Below, in pieces: positions 33,517-42,998 of a stretch of DNA of 64,000 nucleotides (position 1 is its first letter; each line of letters begins with the position of its first letter). Source of the DNA: Fundidesulfovibrio putealis DSM 16056 (GTDB lineage Bacteria; Desulfobacterota; Desulfovibrionia; Desulfovibrionales; Desulfovibrionaceae); the NCBI RefSeq assembly GCF_000429325.1, contig NZ_AUBQ01000004.1:458512-522511 (forward strand), read 5' to 3'. The notes beneath the pieces are model-generated. The model made no database searches and was not told the origin of the DNA. It worked only from the letters and a program-made list of their open reading frames with translations. Position numbers and translations under genes: made by a program.

Positions 33517-36491
33517 ATCCCATCACCATAATCCCCTGGGACCGCGATTTCATGACCGGGCTGGCCTCCCATCTGGTGGAGCGCTTCCAGGGACGCTTCG
33601 AGGACCTGATCGTCCTGTTCCCGCACCGCAGACCCCGGCGCTACCTGCTGGACAAGCTCGCGGAAGACGAACGCCTCCCCAAGCCCTGCCTATTGCCGCG
33701 CATTCTCTCCATTGACGAGCTCTTCGCCGAACTGGCCACCGAGCTGCATCCCCAGCCTCTGCGCCCGCTCACGGAGCTGGACCGGGTGGGCGTATTGCAC
33801 GCGGTGGTCACCCGCCTCAAGGTTGGGCTTCGTGGCCCGGACAACGCCTTTCCCGCCGAGGTGAAGGACTTCTTCCCCTGGGGGCTTAAGCTCGCGGAGC
33901 TTTTCGAGGAACTCTTCCAACAGGGCATCGACGCCGACAACCTGGACCACGTCCAGGACATGGTGCTGCCCACTGCCGCCGCGCTGCTCGGCAACCTGAA
34001 AACCATCCAGGCGGCCTACCGCCGGGAGCTCCTGGAGTCCGGCTCCTGCACGCCGGGGCTTCTGCGCTCCCTGGTGGCCGCGCAGGCAGAGCGAGCCGTG
34101 GACATCCTTGCGGACAAGCAGGTGCTGGCCTGCGGCTTCCATGTGCTCTCGGGCAGCGAGGAAGCACTGCTGAAGCCCCTCTGGCAGAACGACCGGGCGG
34201 AGCTGCTCTGGCACACCGACCCAGCCGTGGCCGAGCCCGGCCAGGAGGCGCACTGGTCCTGCCAGGAGCACCTGAGCTGGCTCAAGGCCTGGAAGGCCAA
34301 GGCTCAGACCGCGCAGGACGAGAAGCGCTCCCCCCTGCCCTCCTGGCGCACCCGCACTGACCAGTTCAGCCTGTTTTCAGCGGCCTCCGCTCCCGAACCC
34401 TCACGGCGCGCCCGCATCACCTTCCATCAGGGGTTCGACCTGCACTCGCAGCTCATGGCCTTGCGCCAGGAACTGGACGCCGTGACCGACACCGCCGGAT
34501 TCGCCGTGGTGCTTCCCGACACCAGCATGCTCATGCCCGTGCTGCACCATCTGCCGCGCCGGGACGTGAACGTGTCCATGGGTTTCCCCATGTGGCGCTC
34601 GCCGCTCTACCAGCTCATCGAGACCATCCTGCGCCTTCAGGAAGGGCGCATGCCCGGCGGCTACCACTGGCGCGAGGTCATCGCGCTTCTGCGCCATCCC
34701 CTGCTGAAGCTGCTGCGCATCGGCGAGGAAACACCGCTACGCCTGCTCTTTCACGATTGGGAAGCGGCCATACGCCAGGGCGAAAAATATCTGGACCCGT
34801 CCGGGTGGACGCCCCCCGAGGCCGTGCCCGGCGGTCCGCCCGAAGCCTCGCCCGAGGCCAAGGCCCTGCGCGAGCGCGTGGTTGAGGTCTGCTTCACCGC
34901 CTTCGAGGACGCCACCACCCCGCGCCGCATGGCCCAGGCCCTGGTGGGGCTTGCCAGCCTGCTGCTGGACCCCGAGCACTCGGGCGGCCGCTGGGAGCGC
35001 TTCATCATCGACGCGGCCTGTCTGGCGCGGCTCATGGATCAGGTGATCCCCGAACTTCACGACAGCGCCATCAGCGCCGAGCTCTTCCCGCCCGAGGCCG
35101 TGCGCTCCATGACCCGCGACCTCCTCAAACGCCAGCGCGTGCCCTTCGAGGCCGATCCCCTGTCAGGGCTCCAGGTTCTGGGCATGCTGGAGACGCGCCT
35201 GCTCACCTTCGAGCGGGTGTTCATCCTGGGCGCCACCGAGGAAGCCCTGCCCGGCACCCCCAGGCCCGACCCGCTCCTGCCCGACCCGCTGCGTCAGGCC
35301 CTTGGTTTGCCCGGCCAGCGAGAGCGCGACATGATCGCCGCCCACACCTTCTACCGCCTCATCCAGGGCGCACGCGAGGTGGGCATTCTGTACTCCTCCG
35401 GCATCCAGCCCGGCCTTCTGGACGGCAAAAGCCTGCCAAGCCGCTACGTGGAGCAGCTCATCTGGGAGGAGGAAAAACGCCAGGGACGCCTCATCGCGCC
35501 CGGAGAGGAACCGCGCCGCCTGATCACCCTGCCCATGCGCGGCGTGCGCCCGCCCGCCCCGGACGTGGAGAACACCCGCGCCTGCCGCCTGAAGCTGGAA
35601 TCGCGCTTGCGTTACCAGGGCGTGACACCAACGCTGCTGGACAGCTTTCTGCGCTGTCCGCTCGCGTACTTCTTCAAGTATCTCACACCGCTGGAGGCAC
35701 TGGACGAAGTCGCCGAAGAGGGCGATCCGCCAGCCTTCGGAAACCTCGTCCACGAAGTGCTCCAGGACTTTTTCCGGCCCCTTATCGGCAAACGCCTGGA
35801 AGCCGGGCAGCTGGACGGCCAGGCCCTGGCAGATCTCTTCACCAAGCGGCTGCACGACTCGCAGTTCTTCCGCCAGATGCCCGTCCACGGTCGGTTGATG
35901 CTTGAGCGCACCGCCCGCCGCCGTCTGGCCGACTTCGCCCAGGGTTCTCCGGCCTGCACCCCCCTGGAGCTGGAAAAGCGCATCGACGCCGAACTGGAAC
36001 TGGACGGCGCGCGCTACCGGCTGGGCGGCACGCTGGACCGCCTGGACGAGCGCGACGCCGGGCTCTTCATCCTGGACTACAAGACCGGGTCCCCCAAGAA
36101 GCCCGGCAAAAAGTTCTGGGACGACCCAGACATATGGGATGTGGTGAACGCCGGAGATGTCGACTCCGGCCTGTCCATGCTGCCCGAGCTGGCCCAAAAA
36201 CTCGTCTCCATCCAGATGCCGCTGTACCTGCACGCCTTCTGGAAGGCCACGGGGCGCGAGGCAGTCAACGGAGCCTTCGTCTGTCTGGGCAAGGGCGGCG
36301 ACGAAGCCGCGCTCTTCGGGGCGGACATGGACCCGGACGCCGCTGCCGCCGCCATTCAGGACAAGACGCCACTTCTGGCCGGATTCATCCTGAAGATGAT
36401 GCTTCAGTCCCCGCACTTCAGCCCGCAGGTCTCGCCGGGCTGCGCCTGGTGCGCCTGGAGGCAGGCCTGCCCCAGCGGCGGGGATGAATAG
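33513..36491 (+). CDS. addB: AddB-type nuclease subunit with Fe-S cluster motif
   Basis: The 992-residue partner of AddA starts at GTG in a GTGA overlap with the addA stop, after AGGAG. It has an inactive-helicase-like N-terminal region ('LIVLFPHRRPRRYLLDKL') and a C-terminal PD-(D/E)XK nuclease: 'FGNLVHEVLQDFF', 'LDRLDERDAGLFILDYKTG' (about 838-858). The four cysteines of the AddB iron-sulphur cluster are present: one in 'FLRCPLAYFFKYL' (about 713) and three in 'GCAWCAWRQACP' at the C-terminus. There is no Walker A site, as expected for the deltaproteobacterial AddB variants. The complex handles double-strand break repair. Confidence 0.88.
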   Translation: MNPITIIPWDRDFMTGLASHLVERFQGRFEDLIVLFPHRRPRRYLLDKLAEDERLPKPCLLPRILSIDELFAELATELHPQPLRPLTELDRVGVLHAVVTRLKVGLRGPDNAFPAEVKDFFPWGLKLAELFEELFQQGIDADNLDHVQDMVLPTAAALLGNLKTIQAAYRRELLESGSCTPGLLRSLVAAQAERAVDILADKQVLACGFHVLSGSEEALLKPLWQNDRAELLWHTDPAVAEPGQEAHWSCQEHLSWLKAWKAKAQTAQDEKRSPLPSWRTRTDQFSLFSAASAPEPSRRARITFHQGFDLHSQLMALRQELDAVTDTAGFAVVLPDTSMLMPVLHHLPRRDVNVSMGFPMWRSPLYQLIETILRLQEGRMPGGYHWREVIALLRHPLLKLLRIGEETPLRLLFHDWEAAIRQGEKYLDPSGWTPPEAVPGGPPEASPEAKALRERVVEVCFTAFEDATTPRRMAQALVGLASLLLDPEHSGGRWERFIIDAACLARLMDQVIPELHDSAISAELFPPEAVRSMTRDLLKRQRVPFEADPLSGLQVLGMLETRLLTFERVFILGATEEALPGTPRPDPLLPDPLRQALGLPGQRERDMIAAHTFYRLIQGAREVGILYSSGIQPGLLDGKSLPSRYVEQLIWEEEKRQGRLIAPGEEPRRLITLPMRGVRPPAPDVENTRACRLKLESRLRYQGVTPTLLDSFLRCPLAYFFKYLTPLEALDEVAEEGDPPAFGNLVHEVLQDFFRPLIGKRLEAGQLDGQALADLFTKRLHDSQFFRQMPVHGRLMLERTARRRLADFAQGSPACTPLELEKRIDAELELDGARYRLGGTLDRLDERDAGLFILDYKTGSPKKPGKKFWDDPDIWDVVNAGDVDSGLSMLPELAQKLVSIQMPLYLHAFWKATGREAVNGAFVCLGKGGDEAALFGADMDPDAAAAAIQDKTPLLAGFILKMMLQSPHFSPQVSPGCAWCAWRQACPSGGDE

Positions 36492-36504
36492 AGAAGAACA
36501 ATAT

Positions 36505-36585
36505 CGGGCTCCGCCCGAACCCGGCAGGGCTCTGCCCTGCACCCGCCAGGGGGATGATCCCCCTGGAACCTCAGTGGGCTTCGCG
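36505..36585. repeat. Dispersed hairpin repeat, copy 2; left arm of 40-bp inverted repeat
   Basis: Three small hairpins follow each other: CGGGCTCCGCCCG, GCAGGGCTCTGCCCTGC and CCAGGGGGATGATCCCCCTGG. The last 40 bases (36546-36585) recur inverted at 37811-37850 with one mismatch, so the two copies bracket the glycosyltransferase gene. Confidence 0.85.
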
Positions 36586-36624
36586 TAGCATGATGTCAAA
36601 GTTCAGAGTGCCGGGAGTATTGTC

Positions 36625-37452
36625 ATGCCTGCGGTGAGCGTCATCGTCTCGCTATACAACCACGCTCGCTATCTCTCCCAGTGCGTACAGAGCGTTCTGG
36701 AGCAGAGCCATTCCGATCTCGAAGTCGTCATCGTGGACGACGCCTCCACCGACGGCGGCCTCGACGTGGCGCACGGTCTGCAACGCCAGGACCCGGACCG
36801 TGTGAAAGTCTATGCCAATCCCAGGAACCTGGGTGTAAGTCGCACCAGGAACTTCGGCGTTTATAAATCATCCGGACCTCTTTTAGCGTTTCTGGACGCG
36901 GACGATTACTGGCGGCCCGACAAGCTTGAAAAGCAGGTGCAGGCTTTTGGCGAGGACCCTGCGCTGGGGCTATGCCATTGCAGCGTGTCGATCGATTGCG
37001 ACGAGCAGAGTGCCCGCTGGCTGGCCGAGAATCGCGGCATGGACCAGGACGCGCTCGTACGTTGGGGCGGCAGTTTCGACGCGTTCTGCCGCGAGGCGGT
37101 CAGCTTCAACCAGTTGGACTACTTCCGGCGGCTGCTCGTCTCCAACAACATTTGTCTCTCCTCCGTGATGCTGCGGCGGGACGTGTTCAAACAGGCGCGT
37201 GGCTTTCTTGATGGCGCAACCTGCCAATCCGAGGACTGGCTCCTGTGGTTGAAGCTCAGCATGATCACCCGTTTCCGGGCGCTGCCAGAGCAACTGGCTG
37301 TCTACAGATTCCACCACGAGAGCCATACTGCGCGGGTGTTCATGGGCGAGGACTTCGACTTTCAGGAGGTTCGGTCCGAGATTGTCCGCGCGGCCAGAGC
37401 TTTTGATCCTGTCCGTTTCGATGCGCTGTTTGCCGCTGCCTGCGATATTTAA
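36625..37452 (+). CDS. Family 2 glycosyltransferase
   Basis: The 275-residue GT-A enzyme begins 'VSVIVSLYNHARYLSQCVQSVLEQSHSDLEVVIVDDASTDGG', has 'PRNLGVSRTRNFGVYKSSGPLLAFLDADDYW' with the DxD-type metal/nucleotide-sugar site near residue 92, and an acceptor-side 'CQSEDWLLWLKL'. No membrane helix. GGGAG precedes the ATG. It probably adds a sugar to a surface glycan or protein, but donor and acceptor cannot be read from sequence. It is isolated, flanked on both sides by members of the dispersed repeat family, and unlinked to other glycan genes, which suggests acquisition or movement. Confidence 0.88.
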   Translation: MPAVSVIVSLYNHARYLSQCVQSVLEQSHSDLEVVIVDDASTDGGLDVAHGLQRQDPDRVKVYANPRNLGVSRTRNFGVYKSSGPLLAFLDADDYWRPDKLEKQVQAFGEDPALGLCHCSVSIDCDEQSARWLAENRGMDQDALVRWGGSFDAFCREAVSFNQLDYFRRLLVSNNICLSSVMLRRDVFKQARGFLDGATCQSEDWLLWLKLSMITRFRALPEQLAVYRFHHESHTARVFMGEDFDFQEVRSEIVRAARAFDPVRFDALFAAACDI

Positions 37453-37457
37453 GGGAT

Positions 37458-37637
37458 ATGCCTCCGGCGGCCAGAGAGGAAACTTTTAAGTAGCTTCGCG
37501 TCCCAGCGCGGCATGGTGTGGTTCAGGCGGGTGCCGGGGCTGTCCCGTCCACGCCATGCGCGGCGGGCTAGAACCGATGTGAAGACGATTCGTCGCCCGC
37601 CGCGCATGGCCGTCCGTTACAGTCCCCGGCACCCGCC
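37458..37637. repeat. Composite repeat element, copy B (hairpin unit plus 112-bp palindrome)
   Basis: Reading on the minus strand, this has the same order as 11388-11578: a 112-bp palindrome (37526-37637), a 25-base spacer that aligns with the spacer of copy A, and the hairpin unit (37458-37500) ending in the GGCCGCCGGAGGCAT box. The outer stem is 18 bp with one bulge. Inner arms CCATGCGC and GCGCATGG differ from copy A (CCTGCTC and GAGCAGG) yet remain complementary. The remaining 37638-37741 segment shows no gene. Confidence 0.8.
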
Positions 37638-37741
37638 GGCCAAACCCGCCCGCTGTTGCCCTCGGCATACGCCAGCCAGAGCCCGACCGGACAGCATCCA
37701 ACGCTCTGTTAACGCCGGAACGTCGATTTCAAGAATTATTG

Positions 37742-37780
37742 AGCCCTGAAGCGCGGCTTTGCGCGCTTCAGGGCTTTCTT
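37742..37780. terminator. Intrinsic terminator downstream of the glycosyltransferase region
   Basis: AGCCCTGAAGCGCG (37742-37755) pairs perfectly with CGCGCTTCAGGGCT (37762-37775), 14 bp with a 6-base loop, then TTCTT on the plus strand. It is about 290 bases past the glycosyltransferase stop and could also end the convergent CYTH transcript. Confidence 0.75.
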
Positions 37781-37810
37781 GCGAATTCTCTGAACAGTAA
37801 CGGTGCTGCC

Positions 37811-37863
37811 CGCGAAGCCCACTGAGGGTCCAGGGGGATCATCCCCCTGGCCGCCGGAGGCAT
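37811..37863. repeat. Dispersed hairpin repeat, copy 4; right arm of 40-bp inverted repeat
   Basis: Bases 37811-37850 are the inverted copy of 36546-36585 (39 of 40 match). The unit continues into the GGCCGCCGGAGGCAT box shared with the copies at 11.5 and 37.5 kb. It sits 24 bases from the stop of the convergent CYTH gene. Confidence 0.85.
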
Positions 37864-37886
37864 ATTCCGTCTTGGCTTTCCAACTC

Positions 37887-38486
37887 CTACAATCCGGGAA
37901 TTTCGCACAGCGAGCTGAGGCGGGCCTTGTCTTTTTCGGAAAAAATAAACGAGTCCTGCGGCGGAAGGCCCAGGCGCTTCAGGTGTTCCTGGTAGAGATC
38001 GTGATAGGTAAGGGCCTTGGCCTTGCCCATGTCCAGGCCCAGACAGTCGGCGGCCTTGGCTATGGTTGCCGGTTCGCCTTCGATTTCGATGAACTCGCCG
38101 AAGGGCAGCACGTCCAGGCAGACCAGGGCGTCGACGAGTCGCCACTGTTCGCGCAGCTTCTCGTACCAGAGGGCTTCCACGTAGCCCAGGCCGTGCAGGA
38201 TCTCCCGCATGGCCTCGAAGTCCGCGACCTGGGTTTCCACCTCGTCCATGACCTTGACGCCGGTCGGCGCGGGATGGCTGGAGGGCTGCTTCCAGGTGAG
38301 CACCACCTTGTCGGTCTGGCGCAGGCGCAGCAGTTCTCCCTTGGCGCGCAGCTCACGGGTGGGGGTGTCGAACACCGCGTTTCGTTCGAAGCGGCAATTC
38401 TTGACCACCGCCCCGATGGAATTCAGCATGGCTCGGATGGGAGCCAGGCTGTCCACGGAGAATTTCGCTTCCACTTCCCTTGCCAT
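37887..38486 (-). CDS. CYTH-domain protein (class IV adenylate cyclase / triphosphatase-like)
   Basis: The 199-residue protein starts 'MAREVEAKFSV', giving the ExExK triphosphate-metal motif at residues 4-8, and continues with the alternating basic and acidic strands of the CYTH tunnel ('LLRLRQTDKVVLTWKQP', 'FIEIEGEPATIAKAADCLGL'). Bacterial members are class IV adenylate cyclases or inorganic/thiamine triphosphatases; 'FIEIEGEPATI' resembles the cyclase group, but activity cannot be settled. The frame extends upstream into cheB, but this ATG, 4 bases after the cheB stop, gives the conserved N-terminus. It is the last gene of the chemosensory operon, which could tie a nucleotide signal to that pathway. 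Confidence 0.85.
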   Translation of the reverse strand: MAREVEAKFSVDSLAPIRAMLNSIGAVVKNCRFERNAVFDTPTRELRAKGELLRLRQTDKVVLTWKQPSSHPAPTGVKVMDEVETQVADFEAMREILHGLGYVEALWYEKLREQWRLVDALVCLDVLPFGEFIEIEGEPATIAKAADCLGLDMGKAKALTYHDLYQEHLKRLGLPPQDSFIFSEKDKARLSSLCEIPGL

Positions 38487-38490
38487 GGCA

Positions 38491-39567
38491 TCATCCACTG
38501 CACGCGCGCAGGACCTCCCTGGCGATGTCGTCCAGGGGGAGAATCTTGTCCACGCCGCCAAGCTTGATGGCCTCCTGGGGCATGCCGAACACCACGCAGC
38601 TGGCCTCGTCCTGGGCGATGGTGTAGGCCCCGGACTCTTTCATCTCGCGCATGCCCTCGGCGCCGTCGTCGCCCATGCCGGTCATGATGACGCCCACGGC
38701 GTTCTTTCCGGCGTAACGCGCCCCGGAGCGGAACAGCACGTCCACGCTTGGGCGATGCCGCCGCACGAGAGGGCCGTCCTTGACCTCGACGTAGTAGCGC
38801 GCGCCAGAGCGTTTGAGCAGCATGTGTTTGTTGCCGGGCGCTATGAGGGCCTGGCCGCGCAGCACCGTGTCGTTGTCCTTGGCTTCCTTGACGGTCACGC
38901 GGCAGATGGAGTCCAGGCGCTTGGAGAATGCGGCGGTGAAGTTCTCGGGCATGTGCTGCACGATGGCCACGCCGGGGCAGTCGCTGGGCAGGGCTTCCAG
39001 GAACACGCGCAGAGCCTCGGTTCCGCCGGTGGAGGCTCCTACCAGAACCACTTTTTCCGTGGTGCCGAACATGGCCTTGCCCGTTGGGCCGGGCAGGACG
39101 GCGTCCGCCGAGAGTTTGGGCTGCACCTGGATCTGCGGCGCGGGGATGCGCATGCGCATCTTGGCCTTGGCAGCGCCCTTGACTGCGTCGCAGATGCGGA
39201 TGCGCGATTCGTCCAGGAACTGCTTGGCCCCGAGCTTGGGCTTGGTGATGATGTCCACCGCGCCGTACTCCAGGGCGCGCAGCATGGTCTCGGACCCGGC
39301 TTCGGTCAGGGTGGAACAGATGATGACCGGCAGGGGATGCTGGGCCATGATCTTCTTGAGGAAAGTCAGCCCGTCCATGCGCGGCATTTCGATGTCCAGC
39401 GTAATGACGTCGGGGACTTCCTCGGCCATGTGGGACGCTGCGTGATAGGGGTCCGACGCTGCGGCCATGACCTCGATGTCCGGGTCGGACGTCAGAATTT
39501 CGACGAGCGCCTGGCGGACCAGGGCTGAATCGTCCACCACCAGAACACGAATTTTTCCATTCTTCAC
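38491..39567 (-). CDS. cheB: Chemotaxis response regulator protein-glutamate methylesterase
   Basis: CheB removes methyl groups from chemoreceptors when phosphorylated by CheA. The 358-residue protein has a receiver domain ('[18 protein letters not shown]', phospho-acceptor Asp in '[13 protein letters not shown]') and a methylesterase domain with Ser-His-Asp residues in '[20 protein letters not shown]', '[15 protein letters not shown]' and '[16 protein letters not shown]'. The start is a GTG with AAGGA upstream. The linker is rather long (about 140-175). It follows cheR after 11 bases. Confidence 0.95.
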   Translation of the reverse strand: MKNGKIRVLVVDDSALVRQALVEILTSDPDIEVMAAASDPYHAASHMAEEVPDVITLDIEMPRMDGLTFLKKIMAQHPLPVIICSTLTEAGSETMLRALEYGAVDIITKPKLGAKQFLDESRIRICDAVKGAAKAKMRMRIPAPQIQVQPKLSADAVLPGPTGKAMFGTTEKVVLVGASTGGTEALRVFLEALPSDCPGVAIVQHMPENFTAAFSKRLDSICRVTVKEAKDNDTVLRGQALIAPGNKHMLLKRSGARYYVEVKDGPLVRRHRPSVDVLFRSGARYAGKNAVGVIMTGMGDDGAEGMREMKESGAYTIAQDEASCVVFGMPQEAIKLGGVDKILPLDDIAREVLRACSG

Positions 39568-39578
39568 GGAATTCGTCC

Positions 39579-40466
39579 TTATATCTTGCGGTAGACTGTG
39601 GGAGCTACGGGAGTCAGAGGCAGGTCCATGCCGGTGATGCTTTCGGAATGGCCGATGAAGAGGTTTCCCCCCGGCTCCAGGCTGTTGCAAAAGCGGCTCA
39701 GAAGATTCTCCTGGGTCTTGCGGTCGAAATAGATGATGACATTGCGGCAGAAGATAATGTGCTTGGGTTTGTCGAACCTGAACTCTTCCATGAAATTGAG
39801 GCGCTGAAAGCTTATGTGGCTGCGCACTTCCTGATTGAACCGGATGAGCCCCGTACATCTGTTCTTGCCGCGCAGCATGTAGCGTTTCTTGTACTCCATG
39901 GGGACGTTCGAGAGCTTCTCCTCGGGATAGGTGGCGCGCATGGCCCGCTCCAGCACTTGGGTGGAAATGTCCGTCGCGAGTATGGAGAAACGGAACCCCT
40001 GGTTCTCCCGGGCGTATTCTGAGAGCACCATGGCCAGAGTGTAGGGCTCCTCGCCGGAGGAACATCCCGCGCTCCAGAGGCGCAAGGGCTCCGAGATGCT
40101 GTGGCGCCGCAGATAATCGGGCAGCACCTTCTGCACCAGTATGTCGAAGTGCTTGGGTTCGCGGAAGAATTCGGTGGTGTTGGTGGTGACGGTGTCGATC
40201 AGGCAGATGAGTTCGTTGTCCATGCCCGACTGCGTGAAGAGGTAGTCGCAGTAGGCGGAGTAGGAATCCATGCCCAGCACGCGAAGACGTTTGTGCAGCC
40301 GGGCTTCGAGCATGGTTTTCTTGGCGGGCGGCAGCTTGATGCCGCACTCCGAATAAATGAACTCCGCCAGGCGTTTGAACTCGCGATCGGGCAGGCTCTG
40401 CGAGCGCGTCGTCGAGCCGTTCCTGCCGGGTTCCGATGTGGTGGCTGAAAACATGCGCTCGCTCAT
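39579..40466 (-). CDS. cheR: Chemotaxis protein methyltransferase
   Basis: CheR methylates receptor glutamates with S-adenosylmethionine. The 295-residue product has the CheR N-terminal helical domain ('[37 protein letters not shown]'), the AdoMet site '[19 protein letters not shown]', and '[20 protein letters not shown]'. Several short starts are possible (40466, 40454, or TTG at 40490 inside the cheA frame); I use 40466. It overlaps neither neighbour: cheA ends 7 bases upstream. It carries no C-terminal TPR. Confidence 0.94.
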   Translation of the reverse strand: MSERMFSATTSEPGRNGSTTRSQSLPDREFKRLAEFIYSECGIKLPPAKKTMLEARLHKRLRVLGMDSYSAYCDYLFTQSGMDNELICLIDTVTTNTTEFFREPKHFDILVQKVLPDYLRRHSISEPLRLWSAGCSSGEEPYTLAMVLSEYARENQGFRFSILATDISTQVLERAMRATYPEEKLSNVPMEYKKRYMLRGKNRCTGLIRFNQEVRSHISFQRLNFMEEFRFDKPKHIIFCRNVIIYFDRKTQENLLSRFCNSLEPGGNLFIGHSESITGMDLPLTPVAPTVYRKI

Positions 40467-40473
40467 GACAGAA

Positions 40474-42567
40474 TTATCTGACCTCGCCAAGAGACAGGCG
40501 AACTATACGTTTTACGTCCAGAATGAGCGACATGGTGCCGTCGCCCTGGATGGTGGCTCCTGAGAAGCCTTCCAGTCGGCGGAAAACAGGGCCGAGGCTC
40601 TTGATGACCGTCTGGTGCTCGCCCACCACGTGGTCCACCACCATGCCCATCCGGTTGCCGTCCACATTGAGGATGACCACCTGTTCGATGGAAGGCAACT
40701 CGCCCGGCAGCCGGAACCATTCCCTCAGGGAGATGATGGGCACGACCTCGCCGCGCAGGTTGATCATCCGCCGCCTGCCTTCCGCGCCCAGATCCTTGCG
40801 GTCCAGTTGCACGCACTCCTCCACCACGTCCAGGGGCAGGACGTAACTCTCCGTTCCCACGCACACCTGGAGCCCGTCGATGATGGCCAGGGTCAGCGGC
40901 AGCCGGATGGTCACCACGGACCCCTTGTGCAGTTCGGTATCGATGTCGATGCTGCCTCGCATGGCGTTCACCACGCGCTTGACCACGTCCATGCCCACTC
41001 CTCGCCCGGACACGCTGGAAACGGTCTGCGCAGTGGAAAAGCCAGGCAGAAAAATGAGCTCCAGGGTTTCACGCAGGGTGAGTTCGGCATTATCGGAGAT
41101 GAGGCCACGCTCCACGGCCTTCTGGCGGACTTTCTCCGGATCGATGCCCTTGCCGTCGTCCACGATCTGGATGACCACGTCGCCGCCGGAGTGCTCCGCG
41201 CCCAGTTGCAGGGTGCCGCGCCGGGGCTTGCCTGCGGCTTCACGCTGGTCCGGTGTCTCGATGCCGTGGTCGATGCTGTTGCGCAGCAGGTGAATGAGCG
41301 CGTCCCCCAGGCGGTCCAGCACGGTCTTGTCGAGCTCCGTGTCCTCGCCGCTGGTGACCAGGTCGATCTCCTTGCCGATCTCGGCGGAGAGATCGCGCAC
41401 CAGGCGGCGATAGGTGCTGAATGTCGAGCCGATGGGGAGCATGCGGATTGCCAGGGTGGAGTCGCGGATGTCGTCGCTCAGGCGCTCCAACTGCTCCGCC
41501 AGGGTGACGATCATGGAGTTGCCAAGGCTTGGGGCCACCTGCTTGATCTGCGCCTGCACGATCACCAGTTCGCCCACGAGGTCCTGGAGCAGGTCCAGCT
41601 TTTCAGCCGAGACGCGCAGGCTGGAGGTGCCTTCCGGCCCCTTTTTCTGCTCCTGCTTCTGCTTGACCAGACTCTGTTCGGCCAGGGCGGCCTCGACCGA
41701 CCTTTCGGGCAGCATGCCCGCCTCGGTCAGGATGGCTCCCAGCCTTTTCTGCCCGCTGAGCGCCCGGTTGATACCTTCGGCGGTTATGTCTCCCCGCTCG
41801 ATGAGGATCTCGCCGAGTTTTTTGAGCTCCACGTCGCCCGAAGTCTCCACCGTGCTGATGGAGAAGTCGCACTCGTCCTCCACGAAGATGAAAACGTCGC
41901 GGATGGCGTTTTCGGTGGCGTCGGAAGTCAGCAGCACGTCCCACCAGATATGGCAGTTCTGCGGGTCCAGTTCGCGCAGAGGCGGGATGTCCTCAATGTG
42001 GGCGAAAACCATGGTCTGGCCAAGGCTGCGCAGGTCCTCGATGAGATACTCGGGGTTGTTGCCCGTGGCGTAGATTCCGGTTTTGGGACGCACCCGGACC
42101 CGATGGACCGAGCCGTCCCCGGCTTCTCCGTTCTCCAGGGGAAGGTCGCAGACGCCCGGTTGCATGGCGGAGTCATCACCTGGCGCAGACTGAGCCGCCA
42201 GAACCCTGAAACCGTTCAGCACGGTCTCTGCGGCGTCCACATAGTCGCCCAGATCGGTCCCGTCATGCTCCAGGAGCACCTTCACATGGTCTTTCGCCTG
42301 AAAGGTCAGATCCAGCAGAACCTTGGTAACCTGAAGATGGCCTGAACGAACCTGATCGAAGACGGTTTCGACCTCGTGTGTGAACTGGGCGATATCGTCG
42401 AAGCCGAACATGGCTCCGGACCCCTTGAGGGTATGCATGGCGCGGAACACGCGATTGACGAGTTCCATATCACCGGGGGAGTCCTCAAGCTCGAGCAGGG
42501 CAGATTCGAGCTCCACCAGAAGATCGGCGGCCTCGTCCCGGAATGCCTGGCGATGGATGTCTTCCAT
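40474..42567 (-). CDS. cheA: Chemotaxis histidine kinase
   Basis: The 697-residue kinase has an N-terminal Hpt domain with phospho-acceptor His45 ('VFRAMHTLKGSGAMFGFDDIA'), a linker region (about 130-320), dimerisation and ATP-binding domains ('VQIVDDGKGIDPEKV' N/G1 box, 'FLPGFSTAQTVSSVSGRGVGMDVVKR' G2 box), and a C-terminal CheW-like domain ('LPLDVVEECVQLDRKDL') that docks to receptors. It phosphorylates CheY and CheB. No separate cheW is in the operon, so coupling depends on the internal CheW domain, on CheV at 60.8 kb, or on a CheW elsewhere. Confidence 0.95.
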   Translation of the reverse strand: MEDIHRQAFRDEAADLLVELESALLELEDSPGDMELVNRVFRAMHTLKGSGAMFGFDDIAQFTHEVETVFDQVRSGHLQVTKVLLDLTFQAKDHVKVLLEHDGTDLGDYVDAAETVLNGFRVLAAQSAPGDDSAMQPGVCDLPLENGEAGDGSVHRVRVRPKTGIYATGNNPEYLIEDLRSLGQTMVFAHIEDIPPLRELDPQNCHIWWDVLLTSDATENAIRDVFIFVEDECDFSISTVETSGDVELKKLGEILIERGDITAEGINRALSGQKRLGAILTEAGMLPERSVEAALAEQSLVKQKQEQKKGPEGTSSLRVSAEKLDLLQDLVGELVIVQAQIKQVAPSLGNSMIVTLAEQLERLSDDIRDSTLAIRMLPIGSTFSTYRRLVRDLSAEIGKEIDLVTSGEDTELDKTVLDRLGDALIHLLRNSIDHGIETPDQREAAGKPRRGTLQLGAEHSGGDVVIQIVDDGKGIDPEKVRQKAVERGLISDNAELTLRETLELIFLPGFSTAQTVSSVSGRGVGMDVVKRVVNAMRGSIDIDTELHKGSVVTIRLPLTLAIIDGLQVCVGTESYVLPLDVVEECVQLDRKDLGAEGRRRMINLRGEVVPIISLREWFRLPGELPSIEQVVILNVDGNRMGMVVDHVVGEHQTVIKSLGPVFRRLEGFSGATIQGDGTMSLILDVKRIVRLSLGEVR

Positions 42568-42638
42568 GTCCGCCTTGGGTTCGTTGTTGTGAGAGGAATA
42601 AAACCGGGACCCATGCGGCAGCCCGGAACTGTGCTGCG

Positions 42639-42998
42639 CTACCGCAGGACTTTCTGCACCACGGCCAGCAGCTGTTCGGGCTTGAAGGGCTTGACGATCC
42701 AGCCGGTGGCCCCCGCGTCCTTGCCTTCCTGCTTCTTGCCTGCCTGGGACTCGGTGGTGAGCATGACGATAGGGATGAACTTGTAGGCAGGCTGCGCGCG
42801 GACAGCCTTTATGAGCGAAATGCCGTCCATGTTGGGCATGTTCAGGTCGGTGACGACCATGTCCACCGAGCCCTTGAGCTTGGACAGGGCGTCCTTGCCG
42901 TCCACGGCTTCGATCACGGCATATCCGGCGTTTTTCAGGGTAAAAGCCACCATCTGGCGTACGCTTGCGGAATCGTCAACGGTCATGACGGTTTTCAT
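42639..42998 (-). CDS. cheY: CheY-like response regulator
   Basis: A 119-residue single receiver domain: acidic pair in 'TVDDSASVRQM' (residues 8-9), phospho-acceptor Asp51 in 'VVTDLNMPNMDG', Thr in 'VMLTTES' and Lys in 'WIVKPFKPEQLL'. All CheY active residues are present. It lies between the STAS gene (4-nt overlap) and cheA (71 bases). It may control the flagellar motor or, since the locus contains STAS and no motor genes, another output. Confidence 0.92.
   Translation of the reverse strand: MKTVMTVDDSASVRQMVAFTLKNAGYAVIEAVDGKDALSKLKGSVDMVVTDLNMPNMDGISLIKAVRAQPAYKFIPIVMLTTESQAGKKQEGKDAGATGWIVKPFKPEQLLAVVQKVLR

Noticed and set aside
36546..37850. Inverted repeats as ends of an insertion sequence
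   Set aside because: No transposase lies inside, no target duplication was seen, and related units occur elsewhere singly; described as a repeat-bounded segment instead.
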